A stretch of DNA of 64,000 nt, taken from the NCBI GenBank assembly GCA_964385465.1, contig CAYLPJ010000014.1, positions 44,290 through 108,289 of the forward strand. The letters run 5' to 3'. The notes under the pieces were generated by a model. The model was not told the origin of the DNA and ran no database searches. It worked only from the letters and a program-made list of their open reading frames with translations. The translations under genes were made by a program, and so were the position numbers. Positions 27,153-36,816 of the stretch are shown here, piece after piece (within the stretch, counting starts at the first letter, position 1; each line of letters begins with the position of its first letter). The DNA is from CAYLPJ01 sp964385465 (GTDB lineage Bacteria > Planctomycetota > Phycisphaerae > SM23-33).

Positions 27153-27962
27153 ATGCCGACGATTCTGAAACGAGAATTCGCACCCATCAGCGACCAGGCC
27201 TGGTCACAGCTTGACGAGGAAGCCGAGCAGTTGTTCCGCGAGCAGCTCGTAGCCCGCAAGATCGTGGACTTCGATGGCCCGCACGGCTGGGAGTTGGCGG
27301 CCGTCAACCTCGGATGGGTTGACATCGCGGGCAAGAAGGAAGCCAACGGCGTGGCCTGGGGTCTGCGCGAGGTCCAGCCACTGATCGAGGCCCGCCTGGC
27401 GTTCACGCTGGGGCAGATGGAGATCGACAACATCGCCCGCGGGCGGGCGGACGTGGACCTCGCGCCGCTACAGCAGGCGGCACAGAAGCTGGTGGGCTTC
27501 GAGGACGGCGCGGTGTTCAACGGCTTCGCCGCCGGCGGGATCGACGGGCTGGCCAAGTCGTCCGAGCACAAGCCGATCAAGATGCCCGCGGACGTCGAGA
27601 AGCTTCCCGAGGCGGTCAGCGCGGCCGTGCAGGCGCTCAGCGCCGCCGACGTCGGCGGGCCGTACGCCCTCGTCCTGGGCACGGGCACGTTCTTCGAGCT
27701 CAAGCAGTGCGTGGGGCGCGGCTACCCGCCGAGGAAGATCATCGAGGACCTGCTCGAGGGCCCGGTCCTGCGCAGCCCGTCGGTGACCGGCGGCTTCGTG
27801 GTCAGCACCCGCGGCGGGGACTTCGCGCTGACGGTGGGCAAGGACCTCTCGCTGGGCTACGCCAGCCACGACCGGGAGAACGTCGAGTTCTTCCTGACCG
27901 AGTCGTTCACCTTCCGCGTCATCACGCCCGAGGCCGTGGTGGTGCTGAAGAAGGGCTCGTAG
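27153..27962 (+). CDS. Family 1 encapsulin shell protein
   Basis: A 269-residue HK97-fold shell protein of normal length. Typical landmarks are the opening LKREFAPISDQAWSQLDEEA, VDFDGPHGWELAAVNLG, the helix EARLAFTLGQMEIDNIARG, AAQKLVGFEDGAVFNG, GPYALVLGTGTFFEL, and the closing FFLTESFTFRVITPEAVVVL. It self-assembles into an icosahedral compartment that loads cargo through C-terminal peptides. The preceding gene supplies that cargo, so the pair forms an iron-storage nanocompartment. A strong hairpin follows the stop codon. There is no fused enzyme domain and no second cargo gene nearby. Confidence 0.95.
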   Translation: MPTILKREFAPISDQAWSQLDEEAEQLFREQLVARKIVDFDGPHGWELAAVNLGWVDIAGKKEANGVAWGLREVQPLIEARLAFTLGQMEIDNIARGRADVDLAPLQQAAQKLVGFEDGAVFNGFAAGGIDGLAKSSEHKPIKMPADVEKLPEAVSAAVQALSAADVGGPYALVLGTGTFFELKQCVGRGYPPRKIIEDLLEGPVLRSPSVTGGFVVSTRGGDFALTVGKDLSLGYASHDRENVEFFLTESFTFRVITPEAVVVLKKGS

Positions 27963-27984
27963 CGCCCCGAAGCAACCCGGAGGG

Positions 27985-28025
27985 CACCGACCGCACCGCG
28001 TTTGCCATGCGTGCGGTCGGTGTTT
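27985..28025 (+). terminator. Hairpin after the encapsulin operon
   Basis: CACCGACCGCAC (27985-27996) pairs perfectly with GTGCGGTCGGTG (28011-28022) across a 14-nt loop, followed by TTTGC. It is a 12-bp stem with only a short T run, 22 nt after the stop codon. Confidence 0.6.
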
Positions 28026-28114
28026 GCGCCAGAGGCGCCGTGACCGACTCGGGGGCCCCGCGGGGCGCCCGTGGGCTTTCCCCCGCCGCGAACGCCCCTG
28101 TTGGGGCCGGCGGC

Positions 28115-28789
28115 CTACTGCTGCGGGGTCCCGGCGGCGGTGGCGTAGACCAGTTCGTTGACGCGGGCCTGGAGCAGGCCGATGTAGATCGGCCAGAGGA
28201 TCAGCCCCGCCACGATGTTCACGTAGGGGATCAGCGTGCAGATGCCCGCGCCCAGCGCCAGCCCGCGAGGCGCCGTCGGCGCCAGCCCGTGGAACGTCCG
28301 CTGCTCGTTGATGCGGTCGCACAGCCGCAGGTGATGAAAGAACATCCAGTAGATGTTGAAGAACGGGATGAACATGAACCCGATCGCCTTGCCCGCCGAC
28401 GGGTCGTCGTGGCGGAGCTTCGGCATCTTGTCGTGCATCAGCCCCAACCAGATCAGCGGGAAGATGCCGAACGTCACGTACTGAAGCAGCACCGCCACCC
28501 CCGCAGAGAACTGATCCAGCGTGTGCATCCGCGCCTGCGGCGAGCCGGGGGCGACCACCTGGGGATACCCCGCCGCGACCGGCGCCTGCGGCAGCGGCGG
28601 CGCGGCCGCCGAACCGAGGGATGCGGCCAGGAACGGCAGCGATCCGGCCGGGACGACCTGCCCGCCTGGCTCGCAGCGGATGTTCGTGGCCGCGTTCACC
28701 CGCCCCTCGCGGACCCACTGGACCATTCCGGCCTCGTCGACGGGCCCGTAGGCCTGGCCGTCGGCCGCCATCACCGAGTACTCCGCCAT
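28115..28789 (-). CDS. GYF-2 (DUF4339) domain membrane protein
   Basis: A 224-residue protein. The ATG at 28787-28789 follows GAAGGAGA; upstream open frame runs into the palindromic element and is not coding. Residues 2-55 match the GYF-2 pattern (YSVMAADGQAYGPVDEAGMV, then WVREGRVNAATNIR), a domain thought to bind proline-rich peptides. A proline/alanine linker follows, then about three membrane segments (VAVLLQYVTFGIFPLIWLGL, GFMFIPFFNIYWMFFH, GICTLIPYVNIVAGLILWP). The arrangement DUF4339 plus DUF4234-like helices is common in planctomycetes and related groups. The function is unknown; it may anchor a cytoplasmic binding module to the inner membrane. It is convergent with the encapsulin operon. 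Confidence 0.75.
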   Translation of the reverse strand: MAEYSVMAADGQAYGPVDEAGMVQWVREGRVNAATNIRCEPGGQVVPAGSLPFLAASLGSAAAPPLPQAPVAAGYPQVVAPGSPQARMHTLDQFSAGVAVLLQYVTFGIFPLIWLGLMHDKMPKLRHDDPSAGKAIGFMFIPFFNIYWMFFHHLRLCDRINEQRTFHGLAPTAPRGLALGAGICTLIPYVNIVAGLILWPIYIGLLQARVNELVYATAAGTPQQ

Positions 28790-28880
28790 CGGCGTCTCTC
28801 CTTCGCGTCCGTCCAGCGGGGCCCGGGCCATCCGAGCCTGCCGCCGACGGGCATTCTCGCAGGGCCGGCGCCTTTTGGCT

Positions 28881-29044
28881 AGGCTGTGTCTGATATAGCG
28901 CTTCGAGGCCCGAGCGTGGGCTGGCTTGTTCCCGGCAAGGACGCCGAAGCAGGCGATTCCTCTGCGAATCGCCGATACAGGCGGACGCCGCCAGGGGCAA
29001 ACCAGCACACGCGAAGCCCGAATCGGATATATCAGACACAGCCT
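28881..29044. mobile_element. MITE-like palindromic element, 164 bp
   Basis: Perfect 17-bp terminal inverted repeats, AGGCTGTGTCTGATATA at 28881-28897 and its complement at 29028-29044. The element is symmetric about 28962.5: the central 8-bp stem GGCGATTC/GAATCGCC (28952-28959 and 28966-28973, loop CTCTGC) is centred on the same point, and the arms between also pair imperfectly (for example GCGTGGGCTGG against CCAGCACACGC). CTAG overlaps the left end and CTGG the right end, possibly a degenerate 4-bp target duplication. It encodes no protein. It resembles non-autonomous elements mobilised in trans by a DDE transposase; none is present here. Confidence 0.8.
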
Positions 29045-29126
29045 GGCCCGCGCGAACGCGATCCATTAGCTTCTTCATCGGACAATCCCCCCCCCCTGGC
29101 CGCAGTTCCGCCGCCGGAGACCTTTC

Positions 29127-30575
29127 ATGGACAAGCCGAACATCCTGATCGTGATGACCGACCACCAGCGCGCGGACACGGTCCTGCCCGAGGGCCCGTG
29201 CATCACGCCGAACCTCGACGGGCTGGCGGCGTCGGGGCTGCTGCTGAGCAACGTCTACTGCCCCTCGCCGCACTGCTGCCCCTCGCGGGCGACGTTCCAC
29301 ACCGGCCTGTACCCCACCCGACACGGCGTCTGGAACAACATCTGCAACGACCAGGCCCTCTCCCGCGGGCTCAACGAGGGCGTCCGCTGCTGGAGCGAGG
29401 GCCTCGCCGAGGCCGGCTACGACATGACCTACGTGGGCAAGTGGCACGTCAGCACGCGGACCACGCCGGCCGACCACGGCTGGAATGAGCGGCGGGTCGG
29501 CGGGCACCGCCCGGGCGAGCACGGCACGGCGTGGGAGCACTACGAGCGCGTCGCGGCCGGGCCGGACCCTACGCGGCGCGGCGAGGGCGAGATTCTCCGC
29601 CCGGGTTACGGGACGTACAGGACCTACGGCACGGCGGAGGAGCCCACGCATGACGACCGGCTGACGGAAGCGGGCATCGAGGCGCTCGGCGAGCTGGCCG
29701 GCTCGTCCGGCCCGTGGTGCCTGGACGTAAACCTCGCCGCCCCGCACGATCCGTACAACGTCCCCGGGCGCTTCCTGGACCTCTACGACCCCGACGAGAT
29801 CGCCCTGCCGGCCAGCTACGCCGACGAGATGGCCGACAAGCCTCGCATCTACAAGCGCATGCGGGACATGCGGTTCGGGCAGCTCTCCGAACGAGAGGTC
29901 CGAGAGGGCATCCGCCACTTCCGGGCGATGTGCAGTTGCATCGACGAGCAGTTCGGGCGCATCCTCACCGCCCTCGACGCCACCGGCCAGGCCGGGAACA
30001 CCCTCGTGCTCTTCGTCAGCGACCACGGCGACTACTGCGGCGAGCACGGGCTGTTCTGCAAGGGCATCCCCTGCTTCGACGGGGCCTACCACGTCCCGGG
30101 CGTGCTCCGCTGGCCGGCGGGGATCGCCGAGCCCGGCCGGCGGGTCGAAGCGCTGGTCTCCCTCGCGGACTTCGCGCCGACCTTCCTGGAGCTCGCAGGG
30201 GCGGACATCGGCCAGCGGTTCACCGGCGCCAGCCTCGTGCCTTTCCTGCGGGGCAGACAGCCCGACACCTGGCGGGACGCCATCCACACCCAGTGCAACG
30301 GCGTGGAGCTGTACTACACGCAGCGGTCGGTCCGCACGCCCGAGCACAAGTACGTCTTCAACGGCTTTGACGACGACGAGCTGTACGACCTCCGCAACGA
30401 TCCCGACGAGATGGTCAACCTCGCCGCCGACGGGGCCATGGCGGAGATCAAGCGGGAGCTGGTCGGGCGGATGTGGCGGTTCGCCCGCGCCGAGGGCGAC
30501 GCGGCGATCAACAACTACATCACGGTCTCGCTGGCGCCGTGGGGCCCGGCGGAGGCGCTGCGGGGGGAGGGCTGA
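29127..30575 (+). CDS. Type I sulfatase
   Basis: A 482-residue alkaline-phosphatase-superfamily enzyme. NILIVMTDHQRADT supplies the first metal-binding aspartates. SPHCCPSRATFHTGLYPT contains the C-x-P-S-R formylglycine motif near residue 51, and TYVGKWHVS provides the conserved Lys and His. VLFVSDHGDYCGEHGLF holds the second Asp-His pair. No signal peptide is seen, so it is either cytoplasmic or its start lies elsewhere; the ATG at 29127 lies after GCCGGAGACC, and a run of 10 C (29087-29096) lies upstream. It hydrolyses sulfate esters, probably of glycan fragments. The maturating enzyme that makes formylglycine is not in this window. Confidence 0.9.
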   Translation: MDKPNILIVMTDHQRADTVLPEGPCITPNLDGLAASGLLLSNVYCPSPHCCPSRATFHTGLYPTRHGVWNNICNDQALSRGLNEGVRCWSEGLAEAGYDMTYVGKWHVSTRTTPADHGWNERRVGGHRPGEHGTAWEHYERVAAGPDPTRRGEGEILRPGYGTYRTYGTAEEPTHDDRLTEAGIEALGELAGSSGPWCLDVNLAAPHDPYNVPGRFLDLYDPDEIALPASYADEMADKPRIYKRMRDMRFGQLSEREVREGIRHFRAMCSCIDEQFGRILTALDATGQAGNTLVLFVSDHGDYCGEHGLFCKGIPCFDGAYHVPGVLRWPAGIAEPGRRVEALVSLADFAPTFLELAGADIGQRFTGASLVPFLRGRQPDTWRDAIHTQCNGVELYYTQRSVRTPEHKYVFNGFDDDELYDLRNDPDEMVNLAADGAMAEIKRELVGRMWRFARAEGDAAINNYITVSLAPWGPAEALRGEG

Positions 30576-30599
30576 CCGGCGGGACGCCGTCGGCGGGGT

Positions 30600-32382
30600 T
30601 CAGCCGCCTTGCTCCCGGGGCACGGTGACGGTGACCTCGGTGCCGCGGTCGACGGCGCTGTCGAGGTGGATGAACGCCCGCAGGCGTTCGGCGGCGTGCT
30701 TGACGATCGCCAACCCCAGCCCCGTGCCGCGGACCTTCGGCTCGCCGCTCCGCGAGCCGTCGGCCTGGAAGAACCGCTCGAAGACGCGATCCTGGATCTC
30801 CGGCGGAATGCCGCGCCCGCTGTCCTTGACTCGCATGGTGATCCGGTCCCCGTCGGCCTGGAACTCGCAACGGACGGTCCCCCCGGCCGGGGTGAACTTG
30901 ATGGCGTTGTCCAGGAGGTTCTGGAGAATCAACTGGAGCAGCGTGCCATCGGACCGCAACTGCTCCTGCCCGTCCCCGCAGGTGACCTCCAGGGCGACGC
31001 CCTTCTCGCCGGCGCGATGGGAGAAGTTGTCGCGGACCCATGCGGCCAGCGTACCCAGGGCAATTCGCTCCAGGCGAAGGCGGTGGCGGGTGGACTCGAC
31101 GAGGTGGAGGCTCAGCAGGTCGTTGGTCATCTCCTCCAGCCGGCGGGTGTGGCGGTCGAGGATGGCCGACAGGCGATGGAGCTCGTCGCCCTCGCCGGGC
31201 TCGACGGAGCCCAGGGAATCGACGGCCGCCCGGATCGTCGCCAGGGGCGTCCGCAGCTCGTGGGAGGCGTTGGCGACGAACTCGGCCTTGATGGTGGCCA
31301 TGCGGACGAGGTTGCTGATGTCGCGGACGACCAGCAGGACGGCGACCTCCTCGGTGGTGTCCTCGGCGAGGCGTGCGGCGTGGACATCGAGGACGTACCG
31401 CCGCCGGCCGATGTCGGCCTCGACCTGGCGGCTGACGGGCTTGTCGGCCTCGGTGGCGTCGTTGTAGACGTCGACGATCTCGGCGATGCGGACGGCGGCC
31501 TGGAGGTGCTTGCCCCGCACGTCCCCGGCGCCGGCGGCGAGCAGTTCGACGGCGGAGGGGTTGATCAGCACGATGGTCCCGCTGCCGTCGAGGCCGATGA
31601 CGCCCTCTCGCAGGTTCTCGACGACGGCGACGAGGTTCTGCTTCTGTGCGGCGATGAGGTTGATCTGGCTGGAGATGTTGTCGCGCATCTCGTTCAGCGC
31701 GGTGGCCAGTTGTGCCAGCTCGTCGGAGCCGGAGATGACGGCGCGTTTCGACAGGTCGCCCGCGGCGAGGGTCCGGGCGGTGCGGGTGATCTGCATCAGC
31801 GGGGCGTACCAGATCCAGCTCAGCAGCAGCGCCAGCACGACGGCGGCCAGGACAGACGCCAGGGCCGCCCACAGCAGGGAGTTGAGCATGAAGCCCCGGG
31901 TCTGCTCGATGGTCTCGACGGGCAGGCCGACGCGAACGGCCCCGACAACCCGTCCGGCGTGGCGGATGGGCCTGGCGAGGTAGCGGACGGGCTCGCCGTC
32001 CGGCGCCGCCTGGGCGCTGCGCCCCTCCTCGCCGGCGAGGGCGGCCTGGACCTCCGGGCGGTCGGAGACCTTCCGGACGGTGAGGTCTCGCGGGTCCTCG
32101 CGGCTGTGTCCGAGGACGAGCCCGTCGCGGGCGACAACGGTCATGCGCAGCGCCGAGTTGCCCAGGAGCCTCTTGGCCTCGCGGTCGAAGCGGTCGGTTC
32201 CCGGGTCGTCGGCCGCCCAGAGCAGCTCCATGCAGCGTTGGGCGAAGGTGAGGATGCGTTCCTGGCGGATCTCGTAGCCCTGGCGGTGGGTCCTGCTGAG
32301 GCGGCGGTAGGAGACGAACCCGCCGATCCCGATGATGACGCCGATCAGAAGCAGGTTTGCCAGGAAAAGCTTGGTGAAGAAG

Positions 32383-32396
<14 letters not shown>
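30600..32396 (-). CDS. phoR: PhoR-like phosphate-sensing histidine kinase
   Basis: A 598-residue membrane kinase. Residues 10-32 are the first membrane helix and about 175-200 the second; between them lies an extracytoplasmic sensor of about 140 residues. HAMP follows (residues about 200-255), then a PAS domain (LVAVVENLREGVIGLDGSGT), HisKA with NASHELRTPL (His near residue 379), and the ATPase domain with NLLDNAIKFTP, VKDSGRGIPPE and GTGLGLAIVKH. It overlaps phoB by 14 nt. Divergence from pstSCAB-phoU assigns it to phosphate sensing with PhoU and Pst. E. coli PhoR has only a short periplasmic part, so a real sensor domain here is closer to Bacillus PhoR. Confidence 0.88.
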
Positions 32397-33084
<688 letters not shown>

Positions 33085-33203
33085 TGGCGGGCATTCTACC
33101 GCCGGCACCGGCGTGTACAACCGGTGTCGAACGATCCTAGCGCAATCTTCATCCCAGCCCCGCCCGATCTTAACACAAAAACGAAACAATCCCGAGCAGG
33201 TGA

Positions 33204-33232
33204 TTAGCGCTTTCTTAGCGCTTCCTTTGTCG
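33204..33232 (+). promoter_or_regulatory. Putative Pho box upstream of pstS
   Basis: Three 7-bp units at 11-bp period: TTAGCGC (33204-33210), TTAGCGC (33215-33221) and TTTGTCG (33226-33232), separated by 4-nt pyrimidine spacers. This 7+4 geometry is that of PhoB/PhoP sites. A further TTAACAC about 30 bp upstream resembles Bacillus PhoP half-sites. The site lies 86 nt before pstS and between phoB and pst. A possible -10 (TAGATAT) lies at 33260-33266. Confidence 0.5.
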
Positions 33233-33317
33233 AATTCGTCATCGGCGAAGGTAGACCGGTAGATATGGCTTCGGGAATGTTCCCGGGCCGGGAACGATAC
33301 GGCTAGGAGACTCTCAG

Positions 33318-34160
33318 ATGACACGCACATGGCACGTTGTTGCGCTGGTGGCGGTGCTGCTCGCCGGAGCCCTCACCGGGACCGCCGTCGCGCAGGACGC
33401 CAAAAAGTCCCTCCAGATGGAAGGCTCGACCACCGTCGGCCCCATCGCCGACGCCTTCGCGGAGGTCTTCCAGAAGATGTATCCAGACTACACCATCACC
33501 GTCAAGAAGACCGGCAGCGGCGACGGGGCGGCCGCGCTGGTCGACAACCGCTGCGACGTGGCCAACATGAGCCGCTTCATGAAGCCCAAGGAGTTCAAGA
33601 AGGCGGTCGACAACGGCGTGATGCCGGTCGCCCACGTCGTGGCGATGGACGGCGTGTGCGTGGTGGTCCACCCCTCCAACCCGGTCAAGGAGCTGACCAC
33701 CGACAAGGTCCGGGCGATCTACAAGGGCGAGATCACCAACTGGAAGCAGCTCGGCGGGGTGGATCAGCAGATCGTGGTCATCAGCCGCGACACATCCTCG
33801 GGCACGTACGAGACGTTCCACAAGCTGTGCATGAAGAAGGAAAAGATGGCCTCGGGCGTGGAGTACGTCAACTCCAACCCCCAGGCCCACGCCCGCGTCA
33901 AGACCACCCCGGGCGCGGTCGCCTACGTCGGGCTGGGCTTTGTGGACAAGAACGTCAAGGCCCTGAAGGTCAACGGCGTCATGCCCAACCGCAAGACCAT
34001 CGCCAAGGGCACCTACCCCATCGCCCGCCCGCTGTTCATGTTCACCAACGGCTACCCCAAGCTCGGCACGATCGTCCACGCCCTGGTCACGTTCCACCTC
34101 AGCGAGCAAGGCCAGGAAATCGTCGACGCCAAGGGCTTCGTGCCCGTCACCGAGTACTAA
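33318..34160 (+). CDS. pstS: Phosphate ABC transporter substrate-binding protein
   Basis: A 280-residue exported protein with a signal peptide (residues 1-25, VALVAVLLAGALTGTAVAQ) and the leader TAGGAGA. Phosphate-binding motifs are LQMEGSTTVGPIADAF at the N-terminus, KKTGSGDGAAAL, and SRDTSSGTYETF in the second lobe. No lipobox cysteine is seen, so it is likely soluble in the periplasm. First gene of pstS-pstC-pstA-pstB-phoU; 19 nt separate it from pstC. Expected to be induced by phosphate starvation through the upstream repeats. Confidence 0.95.
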   Translation: MTRTWHVVALVAVLLAGALTGTAVAQDAKKSLQMEGSTTVGPIADAFAEVFQKMYPDYTITVKKTGSGDGAAALVDNRCDVANMSRFMKPKEFKKAVDNGVMPVAHVVAMDGVCVVVHPSNPVKELTTDKVRAIYKGEITNWKQLGGVDQQIVVISRDTSSGTYETFHKLCMKKEKMASGVEYVNSNPQAHARVKTTPGAVAYVGLGFVDKNVKALKVNGVMPNRKTIAKGTYPIARPLFMFTNGYPKLGTIVHALVTFHLSEQGQEIVDAKGFVPVTEY

Positions 34161-34179
34161 CCCACGGGAAACCGCGCAC

Positions 34180-35163
34180 GTGGCGACACAACAGTCCTCA
34201 CAGCAGACACCATCGACGACAGCGGCCGATTTCGATCGGCCGCTGTCGTTGACGCCCGGCCAGGACCTCGCTGGCTGGATCTTTCGTAACGTCGGACAGG
34301 CCCTGCTGTTCGTGGTGGCCTCCACGTGCGTGCTGGCCGTGCTGTTCATCTTCATCTTCATCGTCAAGGAAGCCATCCCGTTCTTCCTCTCCGAGCACGC
34401 CTCGCAACTGTACGCCAGCACGGAGTGGACCCCCACCCACGGGGCGTCGCCCGTCTTCGGCAGCCTGGCGATCGTGGTCGGCTCGCTCTACGTCACGGCC
34501 GGGGCGCTGGTCATCGCCGTGCCGATCGGCCTGCTGGCGGCGATCTTCCTCAGCGACATCGTCCCGTTCGGGATGCGGCAGGTGATCAAGCCGATCATCG
34601 AGCTGCTGGCGGCGATCCCGTCGGTGGCCTACGGGTTCTTTGCCGTGCTGGTCTTCGCCCCGTGGCTCCAGCGGACGCTGGACCTGCCGACCGGCACGAA
34701 CGCGCTGAACTCCTCGATCATCCTGGCGGTGATGGCCATCCCGACGATCGTGAGCATCTCCGAGGACGCCCTCACCGCCGTCGGGCGCGAGATGCGCGAG
34801 GGCGCCTACGCCCTCGGCGCCACGCGCGCGGAAGTGATCACGCAGGTGATCACCCCGGCGGCGGGAAGCGGCATTCTCGCCGCCGTGATCCTGGGCATGA
34901 TGCGGGCGGTCGGCGAGACGATGGTCGTGTGGATGGCCTCGGGCAACGCCACCCAGATCCCCCACCCCTGGTGGGACTTCGGCGAATCCGTGCGGACGCT
35001 GACGGCCACCATCGCCGGGGAGATGGGCGAGGCGGTTCACGGCTCGACGCACTACCACTCGCTGTTCGCCCTGGGCCTGACGCTGCTGGCGATCACGTTC
35101 GCGCTGAACATCGTCAGCGAGTCGCTGCTTGCACGCTCCAAACGCATCCAGGGAGGCGGCTGA
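34180..35163 (+). CDS. pstC: Phosphate ABC transporter permease PstC
   Basis: A 327-residue inner-membrane permease using a GTG start at 34180. The N-terminal 35 residues are cytoplasmic and polar (MATQQSSQQTPSTTAADF), followed by about six membrane helices. The EAA-like cytoplasmic loop is seen in SEDALTAVGREMREGAYALG, followed by GATRAEVITQVITPAAGSGI; IELLAAIPSVAYGFFAVLVF is the family's conserved helix. The TGA overlaps the ATG of pstA (TGATG at 35161-35165), indicating translational coupling. Confidence 0.93.
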   Translation: MATQQSSQQTPSTTAADFDRPLSLTPGQDLAGWIFRNVGQALLFVVASTCVLAVLFIFIFIVKEAIPFFLSEHASQLYASTEWTPTHGASPVFGSLAIVVGSLYVTAGALVIAVPIGLLAAIFLSDIVPFGMRQVIKPIIELLAAIPSVAYGFFAVLVFAPWLQRTLDLPTGTNALNSSIILAVMAIPTIVSISEDALTAVGREMREGAYALGATRAEVITQVITPAAGSGILAAVILGMMRAVGETMVVWMASGNATQIPHPWWDFGESVRTLTATIAGEMGEAVHGSTHYHSLFALGLTLLAITFALNIVSESLLARSKRIQGGG

Positions 35164-36800
35164 TGCGCATGCTCCTACGCAGGCTGCTGGACCGCGCCTT
35201 CACGTCCGTAGCGGGCCTGTCGGTGCTGCTGATGTCCGCCGCGCTGGTGCTCATCCTCGGGCCCATCCTCGTCAAGGGCATGGGCGCGATCTTCTTCCAG
35301 GGCACCGTCGAGTTCCGCAAGATGCAGCTCGGGGAGTTCCGCACCGGCGACGCCGACGCCGTCCGCGCCGAGGCCGCCAAGGCCGCCGAGGCACGCCGGC
35401 CCGTCTACGACCTCCTCGACCGCTTCAGCGAGGGCATCCTGGTCGAGAAGCTCGAGGACCGCGTCAAGGACGCCTACAGCCAGCTCCGAGCCCAGCTCGA
35501 CAACCGCATCGATGCCGGGAAGATGACCGGCGACGAGGCCCGCGAGCTCCGCGGCCGAACACGCGACCTCCGCAAGGGCGTCCAGCGAGCCCTGGAGAGC
35601 CGCGACCGCGACGAGGCCCTCGCCGAGCTGGACACGGTCCTCGCCTCGGCGGACCGCCCGGTCCTCAAGACCACCGCCGCACGCGACATCTTCACCGTGG
35701 CCGAGCAGTACAGGGAGACCGTCGCCGCCGTCGACCTTTCCCGCCGCCGGCAGTACGCCGAGGAGCTGACGAAGGTCTCGGACCTGCTGATCGAGCTCTA
35801 CGGCCCGCGGGACGAAGACTCCGTCGCCAACCTGGCCCAGTTCCGCTACGGGGCCAGCCGCCTGGACCAGACCCGGCGGATCCTCGACGACATCCTCTAT
35901 ACCGAGACGTGGGTCCAGGTCGAGCCCAACCAGCCGCTGGAAAAGGTCCTCACGCCCCGGAAGAAGATCTTCGAGGGCACGCCGTTCGAGGCGTTCTTCG
36001 GCATGGTCGAGAACAGCATCGACGAGACGATGCGCCCGGAGTTCACCTTCTACTGGCGGTACCTCACGCAGGACAGCACGCCGGGGCACTTCTTCGGCGG
36101 GGTGGGACCGGAGACCGTGGGCACCCTGATGCTCACGGCCGTGGCCATGCTGCTGGCCGTGCCCGTCGGCGTGATCACGGCGGCGTACCTTGTCGAGTGC
36201 ACGCGGGAGAACCTGCTGATGCGCGTCCTTCGCACGTGCATCAACACGCTGGCCGGCGTGCCCAGCATCGTCTTCGGCCTGTTCGGACTGGCGTTCTTCG
36301 TGCTGTGGCTCCTGCCGGGGCTGGGCGTGGCCAAGGGCTCGAGCGTCCTGGCCGGGGCGCTGACCCTCGGCGTGCTGGTCCTGCCGATCGTCATCCGCGC
36401 CAGCGAAGAGGCCATACGCGCCGTGCCCAAATCGTACAAGGAAGCGTCCCTCGCCCTCGGCGCGGGGGGGCTGCGGACGTTCCTGACCGTGACCCTTCCG
36501 GCCGCCTTGCCGGGCATCCTCACCGGCGTGATTCTCTCGATGAGCCGCGCCGCCGGGGAGACCGCGCCGATCATCTTCACCGCCGCGGTGGCCTTCGGCC
36601 CCTGGCCGGACTCGCTGGTCAGGCCCTGCCGGGCTCTGTCCTATGCCAGCTACGACATCGCCGTCGGCGACCGCCTGGCGGCCAAGGTACCCCACAACCA
36701 GTTCGGCATGATCCTCGCGCTGGTGCTGCTGGTGCTGCTGCTGAACATCACCGCCATCCTGATCCGCTGGCGCATCGCCAGGAAGCTCCGCGGCAGTTGA
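35163..36800 (+). CDS. pstA: Phosphate ABC transporter permease PstA with a large inserted domain
   Basis: A 545-residue protein against about 300 for typical PstA. The first membrane helix is at residues about 15-42. Residues about 45-300 are an extra, charged, alpha-helical and probably coiled-coil region (ADAVRAEAAKAAEARRPVYD, LVEKLEDRVKDAYSQLRAQL, ELRGRTRDLRKGVQRALESR). The normal permease resumes at GHFFGGVGPETVGTLML near residue 308, with IRASEEAIRAVPKSYKEASL as the EAA loop and SMSRAAGETAPIIF near the end. Topology places the insertion outside the cytoplasm, where it could contact PstS or the PhoR sensor. The coding frame runs through without breaks, so the insertion is genuine. Confidence 0.9.
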   Translation: MRMLLRRLLDRAFTSVAGLSVLLMSAALVLILGPILVKGMGAIFFQGTVEFRKMQLGEFRTGDADAVRAEAAKAAEARRPVYDLLDRFSEGILVEKLEDRVKDAYSQLRAQLDNRIDAGKMTGDEARELRGRTRDLRKGVQRALESRDRDEALAELDTVLASADRPVLKTTAARDIFTVAEQYRETVAAVDLSRRRQYAEELTKVSDLLIELYGPRDEDSVANLAQFRYGASRLDQTRRILDDILYTETWVQVEPNQPLEKVLTPRKKIFEGTPFEAFFGMVENSIDETMRPEFTFYWRYLTQDSTPGHFFGGVGPETVGTLMLTAVAMLLAVPVGVITAAYLVECTRENLLMRVLRTCINTLAGVPSIVFGLFGLAFFVLWLLPGLGVAKGSSVLAGALTLGVLVLPIVIRASEEAIRAVPKSYKEASLALGAGGLRTFLTVTLPAALPGILTGVILSMSRAAGETAPIIFTAAVAFGPWPDSLVRPCRALSYASYDIAVGDRLAAKVPHNQFGMILALVLLVLLLNITAILIRWRIARKLRGS

Positions 36801-36816
36801 GGCCGGAGACCGACCC

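Noticed and set aside
27468..30347. A 959-codon reverse frame through encapsulin and sulfatase
   Set aside because: It crosses the palindromic element and both confident genes; no start or motif supports it.
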